Positions 38,705 through 50,000 of a stretch of 64,000 bases of DNA are shown here, piece by piece. Numbering within the stretch: the stretch's first letter is position 1; each line of letters starts with the position of its first letter. Position numbers and translations under genes: made by a program. The stretch is from Cherax quadricarinatus (Eukaryota > Arthropoda > Malacostraca > Decapoda > Parastacidae): positions 1 through 64,000 of the forward strand of contig NW_027197017.1 in NCBI RefSeq assembly GCF_038502225.1, read 5' to 3'. The notes below the pieces were generated by a model. The model saw only the letters and a program-made list of their open reading frames with translations. It searched no databases and was not told the DNA's origin.

Positions 38705-41700
38705 TATATATTTTATTTTATTATCACACTGGCCGATTCCCACCAAGGCAGGGTGGCCCGAAAAAGAAAAACTTTCACCATCATTCACTCCATCACTGTC
38801 TTGCCAGAAGGGTGCTTTACACTACAGTTTTTAAACTGCAACATTAACACCCCTCCTTCAGAGTGCAGGCACTGTACTTCCCATCTCCAGGACTCAAGTC
38901 CGGCCTGCCGGTTTCCCTGAACCCCTTCATAAATGTTACTTTGCTCACACTCCAACAGCACGTCAAGTATTAAAAACCATTTGTCTCCATTCACTCCTAT
39001 CAAACACGCTCACGCATGCCTGCTGGAAGTCCAAGCCCCTCGCACACAAAACCTCCTTTACCCCCTCCCTCCAACCTTTCCTAGGCCGACCCCTACCCCG
39101 CCTTCCTTCCACTACAGACTGATACACTCTTGAAGTTATTCTGTTTCGCTCCATTCTCTCCACATGTCCGAACCACCTCAACAACCCTTCCTCAGCCCTC
39201 TGGACAACAGTTTTGGTAATCCCGCACCTCCTCCTAACTTCCAAACTACGAATTCTCTGCATTATATTCACACCACACATTGCTCTCAGACATGACATCT
39301 CCACTGCCTCCAGCCTTCTCCTCGCTGCAACATTCATCACCCATGCTTCACACCCATATAAGAGCGTTGGTAAAACTATACTCTCATACATTCCCCTCTT
39401 TGCCTCCAAGGACAAAGTTCTTTGTCTCCACAGACTCCTAAGTGCACCACTCACCCTTTTCCCCTCATCAATTCTATGATTCACCTCATCTTTCATAGAC
39501 CCATCCGCTGACACGTCCACTCCCAAATATCTGAATACATTCACCTCCTCCATACTCTCTCCCTCCAATCTGATATCCAATCTTTCATCACCTAATCTTT
39601 TTGTTATCCTCATAACCTTACTCTTTCCTGTATTCACTTTCAATTTTCTTCTTTTGCACACCCTACCAAATTCATCCACCAATCTCTGCAACTTCTCTTC
39701 AGAATCTCCCAAGAGCACAGTGTCATCAGCAAAGAGCAACTGTGACAACTCCCACTTTATGTGTGATTCTTTATCTTTTAACTCCACGCCTCTTGCCAAG
39801 ACCCTCGCATTTACTTCTCTTACAACCCCATCTATAAATATATTAAACAACCACGGTGACATCACACATCCTTGTCTAAGGCCTACTTTTACTGGGAAAT
39901 AATTTCCCTCTTTCCTACATACTCTAACTTGAGCCTCACTATCCTCGTAAAAACTCTTCACTGCTTTCAGTAACCTACCTCCTACACCATACACCTGCAA
40001 CATCTGCCACATTGCCCCCCTATCCACCCTGTCATACGCCTTTTCCAAATCCATAAATGCCACAAAGACCTCTTTAGCCTTATCTAAATACTGTTCACTT
40101 ATATGTTTCACTGTAAACACCTGGTCCACACACCCCCTACCTTTCCTAAAGCCTCCTTGTTCATCTGCTATCCTATTCTCCGTCTTACTCTTAATTCTTT
40201 CAATAATAACTCTACCATACACTTTGCCAGGTATACTCAACAGACTTATCCCCCTATAATTTTTGCACTCTCTTTTATCCCCTTTGCCTTTATACAAAGG
40301 AACTATGCATGCTCTCTGCCAATCCCTAGGTACCTTACCCTCTTCCATACATTTATTAAATAATTGCACCAACCACTCCAAAACTATATCCCCACCTGCT
40401 TTTAACATTTCTATCTTTATCCCATCAATCCCGGCTGCCTTACCCCCTTTCATTTTACCTACTGCCTCACGAACTTCCCCCACACTCACAACTGGCTCTT
40501 CCTCACTCCTACAAGATGTTGTTCCTCCTTGCCCTATACACGAAATCACAGCTTCCCTATCTTCATCAACATTTAACAATTCCTCAAAATATTCCCTCCA
40601 TCTTCCCAATACCTCTAACTCTCCATTTAATAACTCTCCTCTCCTATTTTTAACTGACAAATCCATTTGTTCTCTAGGCTTTCTTAACTTGTTAATCTCA
40701 CTCCAAAACTTTTTCTTATTTTCAACAAAATTTGTTGATAACATCTCACCCACTCTCTCATTTGCTCTCTTTTTACATTGCTTCACCACTCTCTTAACCT
40801 CTCTCTTTTTCTCCATATACTCTTCCCTCCTTGCATCACTTCTACTTTGTAAAAACTTCTCATATGCTAACTTTTTCTCCCTTACTACTCTCTTCACATC
40901 ATCATTCCACCAATCGCTCCTCTTCCCTCCCGCACCCACTTTCCTGTAACCACAAACTTCTGCTGAACACTCTAACACTACATTTTTAAACCTACCCCAT
41001 ACCTCTTCGACCCCATTGCCTATGCTCTCATTAGCCCATCTATCCTCCAATAGCTGTTTATATCTTACCCTAACTGCCTCCTCTTTTAGTTTATAAACCT
41101 TCACCTCTCTCTTCCCTGATGCTTCTATTCTCCTTGTATCCCATCTACCTTTTACTCTCAGTGTAGCTACAACTAGAAAGTGATCTGATATATCTGTGGC
41201 CCCTCTATAAACATGTACATCCTGAAGTCTACTCAACAGTCTTTTATCTACCAATACATAATCCAACAAACTACTGTCATTTCGCCCTACATCATATCTT
41301 GTATACTTATTTATCCTCTTTTTCTTAAAATATGTATTACCTATAACTAAACCCCTTTCTATACAAAGTTCAATCAAAGGGCTCCCATTATCATTTACAC
41401 CTGGCACCCCAAACTTACCTACCACACCCTCTCTAAAAGTTTCTCCTACTTTAGCATTCAGGTCCCCTACCACAATTACTCTCTCACTTGGTTCAAAGGC
41501 TCCTATACATTCACTTAACATCTCCCAAAATCTCTCTCTCTCCTCTGCATTCCTCTCTTCTCCAGGTGCATACACGCTTATTATGACCCACTTCTCGCAT
41601 CCAACCTTTACTTTAATCCACATAATTCTTGAATTTACACATTCATATTCTCTTTTCTCCTTCCATAACTGATCATTCAACATTACTGCTACCCCTTCCT

Positions 41701-42303
41701 TTGCTCTAACTCTCTCAGATACTCCAGATTTAATCCCATTTATTTCCCCCCACCGAAACTCCCCTACCCCCTTCAGCTTTGTTTCGCTTAGGGCCAGGAC
41801 ATCCAACTTCTTTTCATTCATAACATCAGCAATCATCTGTTTCTTGTCATCCGCACTACATCCACGCACATTTAAGCATCCCAGTTTTATAAAGTTTTTC
41901 TTCTTCTCTTTTTTAGTAAATGTCTACAGGAGAAGGGGTTACTAGCCCATTGCTCCCGGCATTTTAGTCGCCTCATACGACACGCATGGCTTACGGAGGA
42001 AAGATTCTTTTCCACTTCCCCATGGACAATAGAAGAAATAAAGAGGAACAAGAGCTATTTAGAAAAAGGAGAAAAACCTAGATGTATGTATATATATATA
42101 TATGCATGTGCGTGTCTGTGAAGTGTGACCAAAGTGTAAGTAGGAGTAGCAAGATATCCCTGTTATCTAGCGTGTTTATGAGACAGAAAAAGAAACCAGC
42201 AATCCTACCATCATGCAAAACAGTTACAGGTTTCTGTTTCACAGTCATCTGGCAGGACGGTAGTACTTCCCTGGGTGGTTGCTGTCTACCAACCTACTAC
42301 CTA
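38705..42303 (-). mobile_element. RTE-clade non-LTR retrotransposon, near complete (copy 2, inverted)
   Basis: Same structure as the plus-strand copy at 20569-24255: leader, one long ORF and the conserved 3' module, with the AT tail at its 3' end (38669-38712 on the plus strand). The two copies form inverted arms of about 3.6 kb separated by about 14.5 kb. The 5' end abuts a SINE 3' fragment (42304). Confidence 0.92.
38963..41869 (-). CDS. RTE ORF: AP endonuclease plus reverse transcriptase (copy 2)
   Basis: 968 codons, differing from the plus-strand copy at about seven residues (for example GEFRWGE for GEFQWGE, GGTTSC for GGITSC, LLSIPGK for LLSVPGK). None is in a catalytic motif: SETKL, VGDLNAK, SDHFLV, FMDLEKAYDRVD and FADDTVLLG are intact. 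As in copy 1, the start given is a GTG and no ATG lies upstream of the first endonuclease motif. The preservation of two long ORFs suggests a family active until recently. Confidence 0.9.
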   Translation of the reverse strand: MRGCSADDKKQMIADVMNEKKLDVLALSETKLKGVGEFRWGEINGIKSGVSERVRAKEGVAVMLNDQLWKEKREYECVNSRIMWIKVKVGCEKWVIISVYAPGEERNAEERERFWEMLSECIGAFEPSERVIVVGDLNAKVGETFREGVVGKFGVPGVNDNGSPLIELCIERGLVIGNTYFKKKRINKYTRYDVGRNDSSLLDYVLVDKRLLSRLQDVHVYRGATDISDHFLVVATLRVKGRWDTRRIEASGKREVKVYKLKEEAVRVRYKQLLEDRWANESIGNGVEEVWGRFKNVVLECSAEVCGYRKVGAGGKRSDWWNDDVKRVVREKKLAYEKFLQSRSDARREEYMEKKREVKRVVKQCKKRANERVGEMLSTNFVENKKKFWSEINKLRKPREQMDLSVKNRRGELLNGELEVLGRWREYFEELLNVDEDREAVISCIGQGGTTSCRSEEEPVVSVGEVREAVGKMKGGKAAGIDGIKIEMLKAGGDIVLEWLVQLFNKCMEEGKVPRDWQRACIVPLYKGKGDKRECKNYRGISLLSIPGKVYGRVIIERIKSKTENRIADEQGGFRKGRGCVDQVFTVKHISEQYLDKAKEVFVAFMDLEKAYDRVDRGAMWQMLQVYGVGGRLLKAVKSFYEDSEAQVRVCRKEGNYFPVKVGLRQGCVMSPWLFNIFIDGVVREVNARVLARGVELKDKESHIKWELSQLLFADDTVLLGDSEEKLQRLVDEFGRVCKRRKLKVNTGKSKVMRITKRLGDERLDIRLEGESMEEVNVFRYLGVDVSADGSMKDEVNHRIDEGKRVSGALRSLWRQRTLSLEAKRGMYESIVLPTLLYGCEAWVMNVAARRRLEAVEMSCLRAMCGVNIMQRIRSLEVRRRCGITKTVVQRAEEGLLRWFGHVERMERNRITSRVYQSVVEGRRGRGRPRKGWREGVKEVLCARGLDFQQACVSVFDRSEWRQMVFNT

Positions 42304-42372
42304 GTAAGGACTCCAACGGAAATAAGCCACACTTTTTGGCTTTCTTGGGTTGTCCACTGATGTTAACCTCTT
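42304..42372 (+). mobile_element. SINE 3'-domain fragment
   Basis: AAGGACTCCAACGGAAATAAG and the following TTTCTTGGGTTGTCC and TGTTAACC parallel the SINE body at 63605-63690 (GGACCCCAATGGAAATAAG and CTTGGGTTATCC). The tRNA head is absent. The fragment begins at the 5' end of the RTE copy, so the RTE may have inserted into a SINE, or this is a solo 3' domain. Confidence 0.55.
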
Positions 42373-42656
42373 GGCGTCAGTTATCTGAAGAAAGACATCA
42401 TCTACCAATGCCAACTGATACACGGAGTATACGTAAAGTATTCTACTAACCTTACACACAGGATATACGCACCGACATGTGTATCCCTCAGTGTAAATAA
42501 GCTAAGAATTTTTTTCGAAATCTTAGGCAATAAAGTGTTCTTGTTTGGAAGTAAAAAGGTTACGTACAGCCTTAACCCTCGTGCAAGGATAGAAGGGAGG
42601 ATAGAAGTAAGACAGGGAAACATGCACCAACAGGGAATACAGTCACAGAAACCCAA

Positions 42657-43061
42657 GGCAAGCGGAAACCAAGCCTGTGCACATACTATGCACTTGGTAT
42701 CTGCTGGCATGGGAAATCTGGAAAAACAGATGGGACATGCAACTATGACCACCCTAGAAAATGCCATGCCCATATGAAAACAGGAAAATGCAAACTCCCT
42801 TCCTGTAAGCTTTTTCACCCTGAAATGTGTACCTCTTCAGTACAGGAAAGACTGTGCTATAACTTAAATTGCCAGGCATACCATCTAAAGGGGACAAAAA
42901 GATACAAAACATCCAGGCCATGGGAAAACCTGGGTAGCCACAGCCACTCAAGAGGGAGAGGTTTTTTAGTGCCAGGAAGGAAAAAAAACTGGCAGGAAAT
43001 GGCAGAAATCGTACACCAAATCCAGTCATTCCTGGAGTGGAACCACAGATACAGATACTAA
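42657..43061 (+). CDS. CR1-B ORF1, C-terminal part with CCCH zinc fingers
   Basis: The frame is open from the 5' truncation to the stop at 43061. It carries the zinc-finger block also seen at 59593-60429: CTYYALGIC...CNYDH, CHAHMKTGKCKLPSCKLFH (Cx8Cx4Cx3H) and CTSSVQERLCYNLNCQAYH (Cx8Cx4Cx3H). CCCH fingers usually bind single-stranded RNA, fitting a LINE ORF1 role. The first ATG in this frame is 42774, inside the block, so no complete protein is made. It overlaps the ORF2 start by 25 bp. Confidence 0.7.
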   Translation, partial: GKRKPSLCTYYALGICWHGKSGKTDGTCNYDHPRKCHAHMKTGKCKLPSCKLFHPEMCTSSVQERLCYNLNCQAYHLKGTKRYKTSRPWENLGSHSHSRGRGFLVPGRKKNWQEMAEIVHQIQSFLEWNHRYRY

Positions 43062-46000
43062 TGCCGGAAAAAAAATCCCCCCCCAGTACCAACAATACCA
43101 CCAGTCCGATAACATTCTTCTTTGCAAATATACAGGGTCTAAAGCCAGCTACAAACAACAAAATACCTTTCATCCGTGGACTGCTTGCAGAGGCAAAGGC
43201 AATGTTCGCGGCTTTCACTGAGACCCACATAAAGGATCACTTGGACAACGAAGTATGGATCCCAGGTTACAACCTATACAGATGTGACAGAGTGAACAGG
43301 CAAAAGGGGGGGGTTGGCCTGTACATTGCAGAGTCACTTGTTTGCACAGAACTGCTTAATGCCTCAAATGACGTAGTGGAAGTTTTAGCAGTAAAGGTCG
43401 AGAACCAAAACCTAGTCATTGTGGTAGTCTACAAGCCTCCGGATGCAACATCCCAGCAATTCCAGGAACAGCTGTTAAAAATTGACCACTGTCTGGAAAA
43501 TCTTCCAGCTCCTGCACCCAACATCTTGCTCCTGGGGGATTTCAACTTAAGGCACCTAAAATGGAGGAATATAGCAAATAATATTGTTGCAGAAATAACA
43601 CCAGGAGGCAGCTCTGATGAAAACTCACACTCACACGAGCTTTTAAATCTCTGCACAAAATTCAATTTAAACCAGCAAATAATAGAGCCTACAAGACTGG
43701 AGAATACACTAGACCTCATCTTCACTAACAATGATGATCTGATAAGAAATGTCACCATATCAAAAACAATATACTCAGATCACAACATAATTGAGGTTCA
43801 GACATGTATGCATGGAGCCCCAGACCGACAAAATGAGACTAGTCATGAGGGAGCATTCACCAAATTCAACTTCAATAACAAAAACATAAAGTGGGACCAA
43901 GTAAACCAAGTCCTAACCGATATAAGCTGGGAAGATATACTAAGCAACACAGACCCAAACTTATGCCTAGAACAGATTAACTCGGTGGCACTCGATGTAT
44001 GCACAAGGCTTATTCCTCTAAGAAAAAGGAGGAGTAGATGTAAAATAGAAAGAGACAGGCGCTCCCTTTACAGGCGACGGAAAAGAATAACAGAGCGGCT
44101 AAAAGAGGTCAATATATCTGAAATGCGCAGGGAGACACTGGTCAGAGAAATAGCAAGCATCGAACTTAAGCTAAAAGAATCCTTTAGGAGTCAGGAATCG
44201 CGGGAAGAACTAAAAGCCATAAATGAAATCGAAAGAAACCCAAAGTATTTCTTCTCCTATGCCAAATCAAAATCGAGAACAACGTCCAGTATTGGGCCCC
44301 TACTTAAACAAGATGGGTCCTACACAGATGACAGCAAGGAAATGAGTGAGCTACTCAAGTCCCAATATGACTCAGTTTTTAGCAAGCCGCTAACCAGACT
44401 GAGAGTCGAAGACCAAAATGAATTTTTTATGAGAGAGCCACAAAATTTGACTAACACAAGCCTATCCGATGTTATCCTGACGCCAAATGACTTCGAACAG
44501 GCGATAAATGACATGCCCATGCACTCTGCCCCAGGGCCAGACTCATGGAACTCTGTGTTCATCAAGAACTGCAAGAAGCCCCTATCACGAGCCTTTTCCA
44601 TCCTATGGAGAGGGAGCATGGACACGGGGGTCGTCCCTCAGTTACTAAAAACAACAGACATAGCCCCACTCCACAAAGGGGGCAGTAAAGCAACAGCAAA
44701 GAACTACAGACCAATAGCACTAACATCCCATATCATAAAAATCTTTGAAAGGGTCCTAAGAAGCAAGATCACCACCCATCTAGAAACCCATCAGTTACAC
44801 AACCCAGGGCAACATGGGTTTAGAACAGGTCGCTCCTGTCTGTCTCAACTACTGGATCACTACGACAAGGTCCTAAATGCACTAGAAGACAAAAAGAATG
44901 CAGATGTAATATATACAGACTTTGCAAAAGCCTTCGACAAGTGTGACCATGGCGTAATAGCGCACAAAATGCGCGCTAAAGGAATAACAGGAAAAGTCGG
45001 TCGATGGATCTATAATTTCCTCACTAACAGAACACAGAGAGTAGTCGTCAACAGAGTAAAGTCCGAGGCAGCTACGGTGAAAAGCTCTGTCCCACAAGGC
45101 ACAGTACTAGCTCCCATCTTGTTCCTCATCCTCATATCCGACATAGACAAGGATGTCAGCCACAGCACCGTGTCTTCCTTTGCAGATGACACCCGAATCT
45201 GCATGACAGTGTCTTCCATTGCAGACACTGCAAGGCTCCAGGCGGACATCAACCAAATCTTTCAGTGGGCTGCAGAAAACAATATGAAGTTCAACGATGA
45301 GAAATTTCAATTACTCAGATATGGTAAACATGAGGAAATTAAATCTTCATCAGAGTACAAAACAAATTCTGGCCACAAAATAGAGCGAAACACCAACGTC
45401 AAAGACCTAGGAGTGATTATGTCGGAGGATCTCACCTTCAAGGACCATAACATTGTATCAATCGCATCTGCTAGAAAAATGACAGGATGGATAATGAGAA
45501 CCTTCAAAACTAGGGAGGCCAAGCCCATGATGACACTCTTCAGGTCACTTGTTCTATCTAGGCTGGAATATTGCTGCACTCTAACAGCACCTTTCAAGGC
45601 AGGTGAAATTGCCGACCTAGAAAATGTACAGAGAACTTTCACGGCGCGCATAACGGAGATAAAACACCTCAATTACTGGGAGCGCTTGAGGTTTCTAAAC
45701 CTGTATTCCCTGGAACGCAGGAGGGAGAGATACATGATTATATACACCTGGAAAATCCTAGAGGGACTAGTACCAAACTTGCACACGAAAATCACTCACT
45801 ACGAAAGCAAAAGACTTGGCAGACGATGCACCATCCCCCCAATGAAAAGCAGGGGTGTCACTAGCACGTTAAGAGACCATACAATAAGTGTCAGGGGCCC
45901 GAGACTGTTCAACTGCCTCCCAGCACACATAAGGGGGATTACCAACAGACCCCTGGCAGTCTTCAAGCTGGCACTGGACAAGCACCTAAAGACAGTTCCT

Positions 46001-46117
46001 GATCAGCCGGGCTGTGGCTCGTACGTTGGTTTGCGTGCAGCCAGCAGCAACAGCCTGGTTGATCAGGCGCTGATCCACCAGGAGGCCTGGTCACAGACCG
46101 GGCCGCGGGGGCGTTGA
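43037..46117 (+). CDS. CR1-B ORF2: AP endonuclease plus reverse transcriptase
   Basis: 1026 codons from ATG 43037. Endonuclease: FFANIQGLKPATNNK, AFTETHIKDHL, LLLGDFNLRHLKW and YSDHNIIEV. RT: PLHKGGSKATAKNYRPIALT, YTDFAKAFDKCDH (motif A), SSVPQGTVLAPILF (motif B) and FADDTRI (45179-45190). The C-terminus includes LENVQRFTARITEIKHLNY-like and ERRRERYMIIYTWKILEGLV stretches, as in the CR1/Daphne/Crack group. The last 40 residues are encoded by the sequence that forms the 3' hairpins. It differs from the minus-strand copy by about five substitutions and the nine-residue N-terminal deletion. Catalytic motifs are intact. Confidence 0.9.
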   Translation: MEPQIQILMPEKKSPPSTNNTTSPITFFFANIQGLKPATNNKIPFIRGLLAEAKAMFAAFTETHIKDHLDNEVWIPGYNLYRCDRVNRQKGGVGLYIAESLVCTELLNASNDVVEVLAVKVENQNLVIVVVYKPPDATSQQFQEQLLKIDHCLENLPAPAPNILLLGDFNLRHLKWRNIANNIVAEITPGGSSDENSHSHELLNLCTKFNLNQQIIEPTRLENTLDLIFTNNDDLIRNVTISKTIYSDHNIIEVQTCMHGAPDRQNETSHEGAFTKFNFNNKNIKWDQVNQVLTDISWEDILSNTDPNLCLEQINSVALDVCTRLIPLRKRRSRCKIERDRRSLYRRRKRITERLKEVNISEMRRETLVREIASIELKLKESFRSQESREELKAINEIERNPKYFFSYAKSKSRTTSSIGPLLKQDGSYTDDSKEMSELLKSQYDSVFSKPLTRLRVEDQNEFFMREPQNLTNTSLSDVILTPNDFEQAINDMPMHSAPGPDSWNSVFIKNCKKPLSRAFSILWRGSMDTGVVPQLLKTTDIAPLHKGGSKATAKNYRPIALTSHIIKIFERVLRSKITTHLETHQLHNPGQHGFRTGRSCLSQLLDHYDKVLNALEDKKNADVIYTDFAKAFDKCDHGVIAHKMRAKGITGKVGRWIYNFLTNRTQRVVVNRVKSEAATVKSSVPQGTVLAPILFLILISDIDKDVSHSTVSSFADDTRICMTVSSIADTARLQADINQIFQWAAENNMKFNDEKFQLLRYGKHEEIKSSSEYKTNSGHKIERNTNVKDLGVIMSEDLTFKDHNIVSIASARKMTGWIMRTFKTREAKPMMTLFRSLVLSRLEYCCTLTAPFKAGEIADLENVQRTFTARITEIKHLNYWERLRFLNLYSLERRRERYMIIYTWKILEGLVPNLHTKITHYESKRLGRRCTIPPMKSRGVTSTLRDHTISVRGPRLFNCLPAHIRGITNRPLAVFKLALDKHLKTVPDQPGCGSYVGLRAASSNSLVDQALIHQEAWSQTGPRGR

Positions 46118-46150
46118 CCCCCGAAACTCTCTCCAGGTAAACTCCAGGTA
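46054..46150 (+). promoter_or_regulatory. CR1-B 3' end: two hairpins and splice-donor-like repeats
   Basis: Hairpin 1 (46054-46082) pairs CCTGGTTGATCAG with CTGATCCACCAGG. Hairpin 2 (46107-46122) pairs GGGGG with CCCCC around the loop CGTTGA, which contains the ORF2 stop codon TGA. Then come tandem CTCCAGGTAAA units to the end. The same arrangement is present at 37622-37728 and, inverted, at 56501-56600. Such 3' structures are the likely recognition site for the element RT (inference). Confidence 0.7.
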
Positions 46151-46160
46151 TTGTCTTGCG

Positions 46161-47058
46161 ATGGGCAAATATGGTACAGTACATATGGTCACTGTTGGGA
46201 AGTGGGCTACTGGGCCATACGCAGGGAAACTCGAAGGAACGTATTCTGTGAAGATGACGTTACGTTACCCTATTCCGTCGTACGTAGTGCTGCCAGAATT
46301 TCGTACCCAGGTGTTTGTGACATACGCTGGGCAACGCCGGACCTGTCGGTTGTGTGGGTCATATGATCACCTAGCGGCTCTGTGTGGAAGGAGGCGTGGC
46401 AACATGGAACAATGGCAACGACATATAGCAGTAGAGAAGGGTGAGGAGCAAGATTTGCCCTATGTGACTCTGCCTACACAAGGTGGGTCCTGGAGTGAGG
46501 AGGTCGAGAGAGCGGAGGAGATGGAGTCAGCAGGTGTGACGAGGGGGGGGACACCCCTTCATTGAACGCAGCTCAGGTGTTGGAAGAGGACACCCCGACT
46601 GCGAGTGATAGCGATGTGGAAGACTCATTAGCCATGGCTTTAAATGTGTTATTGGCTGACAAGAGTATTGGGAAGGTTGGGAGTCCAGACCTAGTTCTTG
46701 GGTCTGTTGTGGATCAGGGCGTGGAACAGGATCTGCGGTCTGCGCAGTGTGATAAGAATATTTTGATGCAAGCGGTGGGGGTGGAGGTCCACCAGGACAA
46801 TGTACAGACGACATGATGCAAGCAGAGGGAGCATCACGGAAGCGCGCTGCTGCGCTATCTGACTCCGAGGACGTGATCACGCCTGCTCAGCGCACTGGCA
46901 AAAAGTCCTGGGCGGAAGTTACGCAGAGAGGACACAGCGGCCCTAAGGGGCAGGAGTTGGTTAAGAGCGTTTCTAAAGGGGGGGAGAGGGACCGAGGTGT
47001 CACGAAACGATCTGGTGGCAAGACAGTACCAGGGTCAAGAAGGAAAACCACTCTGTAA
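46161..47058 (+). pseudogene. Tx1-like ORF1 (zinc-knuckle protein), frameshifted
   Basis: Three consecutive frames (46161-46565, 46562-46816, 46813-47058). The first has FVTYAGQRRTCRLCGSYDHL ending in a CCHC knuckle (Cx2Cx4Hx4C), typical of the nucleic-acid-binding ORF1 of Tx1-type elements. The second is acidic (EDTPTASDSDVEDS) and the third basic (SRKRAAALSDSEDV, KSVSKGGERDRGVTKRSGGK). The first shift lies near a run of eight Gs (46541-46548). The N-terminus is missing with the 5' end of the element. Confidence 0.7.
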
Positions 47059-47069
47059 GCTTCAAGTGC

Positions 47070-50000
47070 ATGACATTGAACATTAATGGATTGAGATCAG
47101 AGAGAAAGTGTGTATGGTTTAGTGAATATTTGGTGCGTAATAGTGTTGATGTGGTGTTCGTGCAGGAACACAACTACAGACCAGGTTATGAGTTGAAGGT
47201 GAATGGGTATAATGTGTATGTGGAGCATGCGATAAGGTTGAAAGGAGGAGTTGCCATCCTGGTAAGGGAAACTAGCCCGTTCGTAGTGAGGCATTGTGAG
47301 GGTGGGGAGGGGAGGGTGATTCGTGTAGATGGGTGGTGGGGTAGGGTACAGATGAGTTTGGTGTGTGTGTATGGTCCGGCAGAGGGAGATGTGCGTATTA
47401 AGAATAAATTTGTGAAGGATGTCCTAGTATATTATTTGCGTGCTTTGCCGGGTGTAGCTGTAATTGGTGGTGATTGGAATTGTGTGATAAGGCGTAAGGA
47501 TGTGGAACCTAGAGGGGCAGGGTATTGTTCGGGGATTTTGGGGGAATTATTAAATGGAGTGGGGTTAATGGACGTTGGGGGGGTGGGGTTGTAGAACATA
47601 CTTTTGTTAGACGTGGATATGCGGCTAGACTGGATCGATTGTATGTGCCCCGAACAGTAATAGTGAGCAGAGTGCGTGTGGTGGACGCGGTTTTTTCGGA
47701 TCACAGAGGAGTAATGGTGGACCTAGAATGGGAGGGATTGCCTAGAAGGGGTCAAGGTTATTGGAAGTTAAATGTGAAGCTTTTGCAGGGTGAGGAATGT
47801 CGTCAGTCTTTTGCGCAATTGTGGGAACGGTTGGTGGATGAGGCGCCGGGGGATGATGAACTGGTAAATTGGTGGGATTCGGTGGCTAAAAATCGTATCA
47901 GAGAATATTATATTTGTCGTGGGAGGGAATATAATCGGTTAAAGTATGGGTTTCAAAGATATCTTGAAGGGCAGCTGCGTGACTGTTATGCACGAGGAGG
48001 AGCAAGCTATCCAGTGCAGGACATTGAGGGTTTAAAGGAGAGTATTAGGGTATTGCAAAACGAGCGTTTTGATGGTGCGCGAATTATGGGAGGATTGGAA
48101 GAAGTGCTATGGGGTGATCGGCCGTCGGCTTGCGTGTTAAGAGGCCAGAGAAAGAGGAGAGTGACGATGGAGATGATGGGGTTAAACGTACATGTAGGGA
48201 TGGAAGGGTATAGAGCGGGTCAAGCATTGGTAACGACAGAGGGTATGAGTGGATATGTAGACGCTTGGTTTAAGTCATATACGCAAAGCGTGGGCATCCG
48301 TGAAGTGGCATTGGGGGAAATGGGAGAGTATGTGCAGTGTGAGCTTGATGGTCAAGATCGGGTGGCATTAGGTGGGCCGATTACGGAGTGTGAGATTTGG
48401 CAGGCGTTGTCAGGAGTGAGCTTGGGAAAGGCGCCGGGTATAGACGGACTGCCAAATGATTTCTACGTAAAGAATTGGGGGGTTCTGAGGTTTTTTTTAG
48501 TAAGGCTGTTTAACATACTTAAGGCGGCTGAGGTAATGGGAGAGCAGCAACGGACGGCCGTTGTGGTGTTGGTACCGAAAGGGGAGCAGTCAACGGTAAT
48601 GGATTATCGGGCACTTTCGCTTATGTGTGGAGATTATAAGTTGTTTGCGAGAATATTAGGGAACAGAATCAAGAGGGTAATAGGCAAGGTAATTGATAGG
48701 GGGCAATATGGGGTGCCAGGAAGGTCGATGTATGAAGGGCATGGCATGATTCGAGAATTTATAGAGAAACGGGGGGAGTTGGGTGATGGAGGTGTATTGG
48801 CGTTAGATTGGAAGGCTGCTTATGATAGTGTAGAAAGGGAAGCGTTATGGAGGTTCATGCGTTGGCAAGGTTTTGGGGAAGAAATAATATCTTGGGCAAA
48901 ATTATTGTATCAGGGGGCGTCGATGAGGGTGCAGGTTAACGGGAGGCTAGGAGTTAAAATACAGATGCGACGGGGACTGCGCCAAGGCTGCCCACTATCA
49001 CAAATATTGTTTGCGTGTATACAGGATCCATTTTATAGGGCCATTCGGAGGTGTGTTGCGGGAGGTGGGGAGGGTACTGACCGGGGGGAGGGGGGGCTGG
49101 TATCGTAGGTTATGTGGATGACACGACTGTTTTGGTGAGAGGTAATAGGGACTTGCTTAGGGTGGGTAAGGTGGTGGATGTGTTTGGGGAGGCTTCAGGT
49201 ATGAAAATTAATGTTGAGAAGACTAAGTTTCTAGACCTAAGGGATAGTACAAATGGGGATGAGGTGGTAGGGGGTGGGTGGAAGGTGGTGGATCAACTAA
49301 TGATATGTGGGATAATTTATGTGAGAAATACACGGGTGGCTCAAGAGGTGAATTCGGTGAGAATAGTGGATGGAGTATTGAAAAGACTTGGTGGTTTGAG
49401 GGCGGCGCAACTAACGCTGCATCAAAGAGTAATAGTGACGAACGTGCTATTGTACAGCAAGATATGGCATGTCGTTGTCATGTACCCGCTGATGAGACGT
49501 GAGGTGAAACGTTTACAACATGGGGTTTTTAGGTTTATATGGGGATCGGGCTGCGAATGGTTAAGTAGAGCGGTGTTAACACTTCCGGTCAGTCGAGGAG
49601 GGCTGGGACTTTTACCTCTGGAAAAAAGGATGATGAGCGTGTACCTAAAACGAAGTTATATAAGGGAGGGGGGCGGGAGGGGAGGTGGACTTGTGAGAGT
49701 ACGTAAGGATATGCAACGGTGGTGGGGGGGTAGGGATTTAATAGTTGGTGAGGCCATGTTGAGGTTATTAATGACAGTGAGGGATCCGTCGTGTGTTAAA
49801 TTGCGGGTCCTCGAAGGAGTGGAAGGTAGGTCAGTGGTGGCTGCTGTTGAAGGAGCATACCCTATGTATGCGTGGAACGAAATATGGACGCGTCTAAAAC
49901 AATTACGTGTAAAACCGGGTGTTCGGGAGGTAATGTTTAGATTTTTACATGGGATTTTGCCGTCTGGGGTTGTCCTATTCAATAGGAGGATAAGGGAGGG

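Larger units (their letters stand above)
42594..46150 (+). mobile_element. CR1-B LINE, 5'-truncated within ORF1
   Basis: Homology to the fuller minus-strand copy starts at about 42594 and runs to the CTCCAGGTA terminal repeats. The 5' end falls within the ORF1 linker, so the PHD finger is lost. A 27-bp deletion near 43045 removes nine residues from both overlapping ORFs. The 3' end meets a Tx1-like element. Confidence 0.9.

Noticed and set aside
42535..42777. 80-codon frame at the left edge of the CR1-B copy
   Set aside because: It crosses the insertion boundary and runs out of frame with the CCCH-coding ORF1. The first codons could be a scrap of the Tx1-like element, but this could not be supported.
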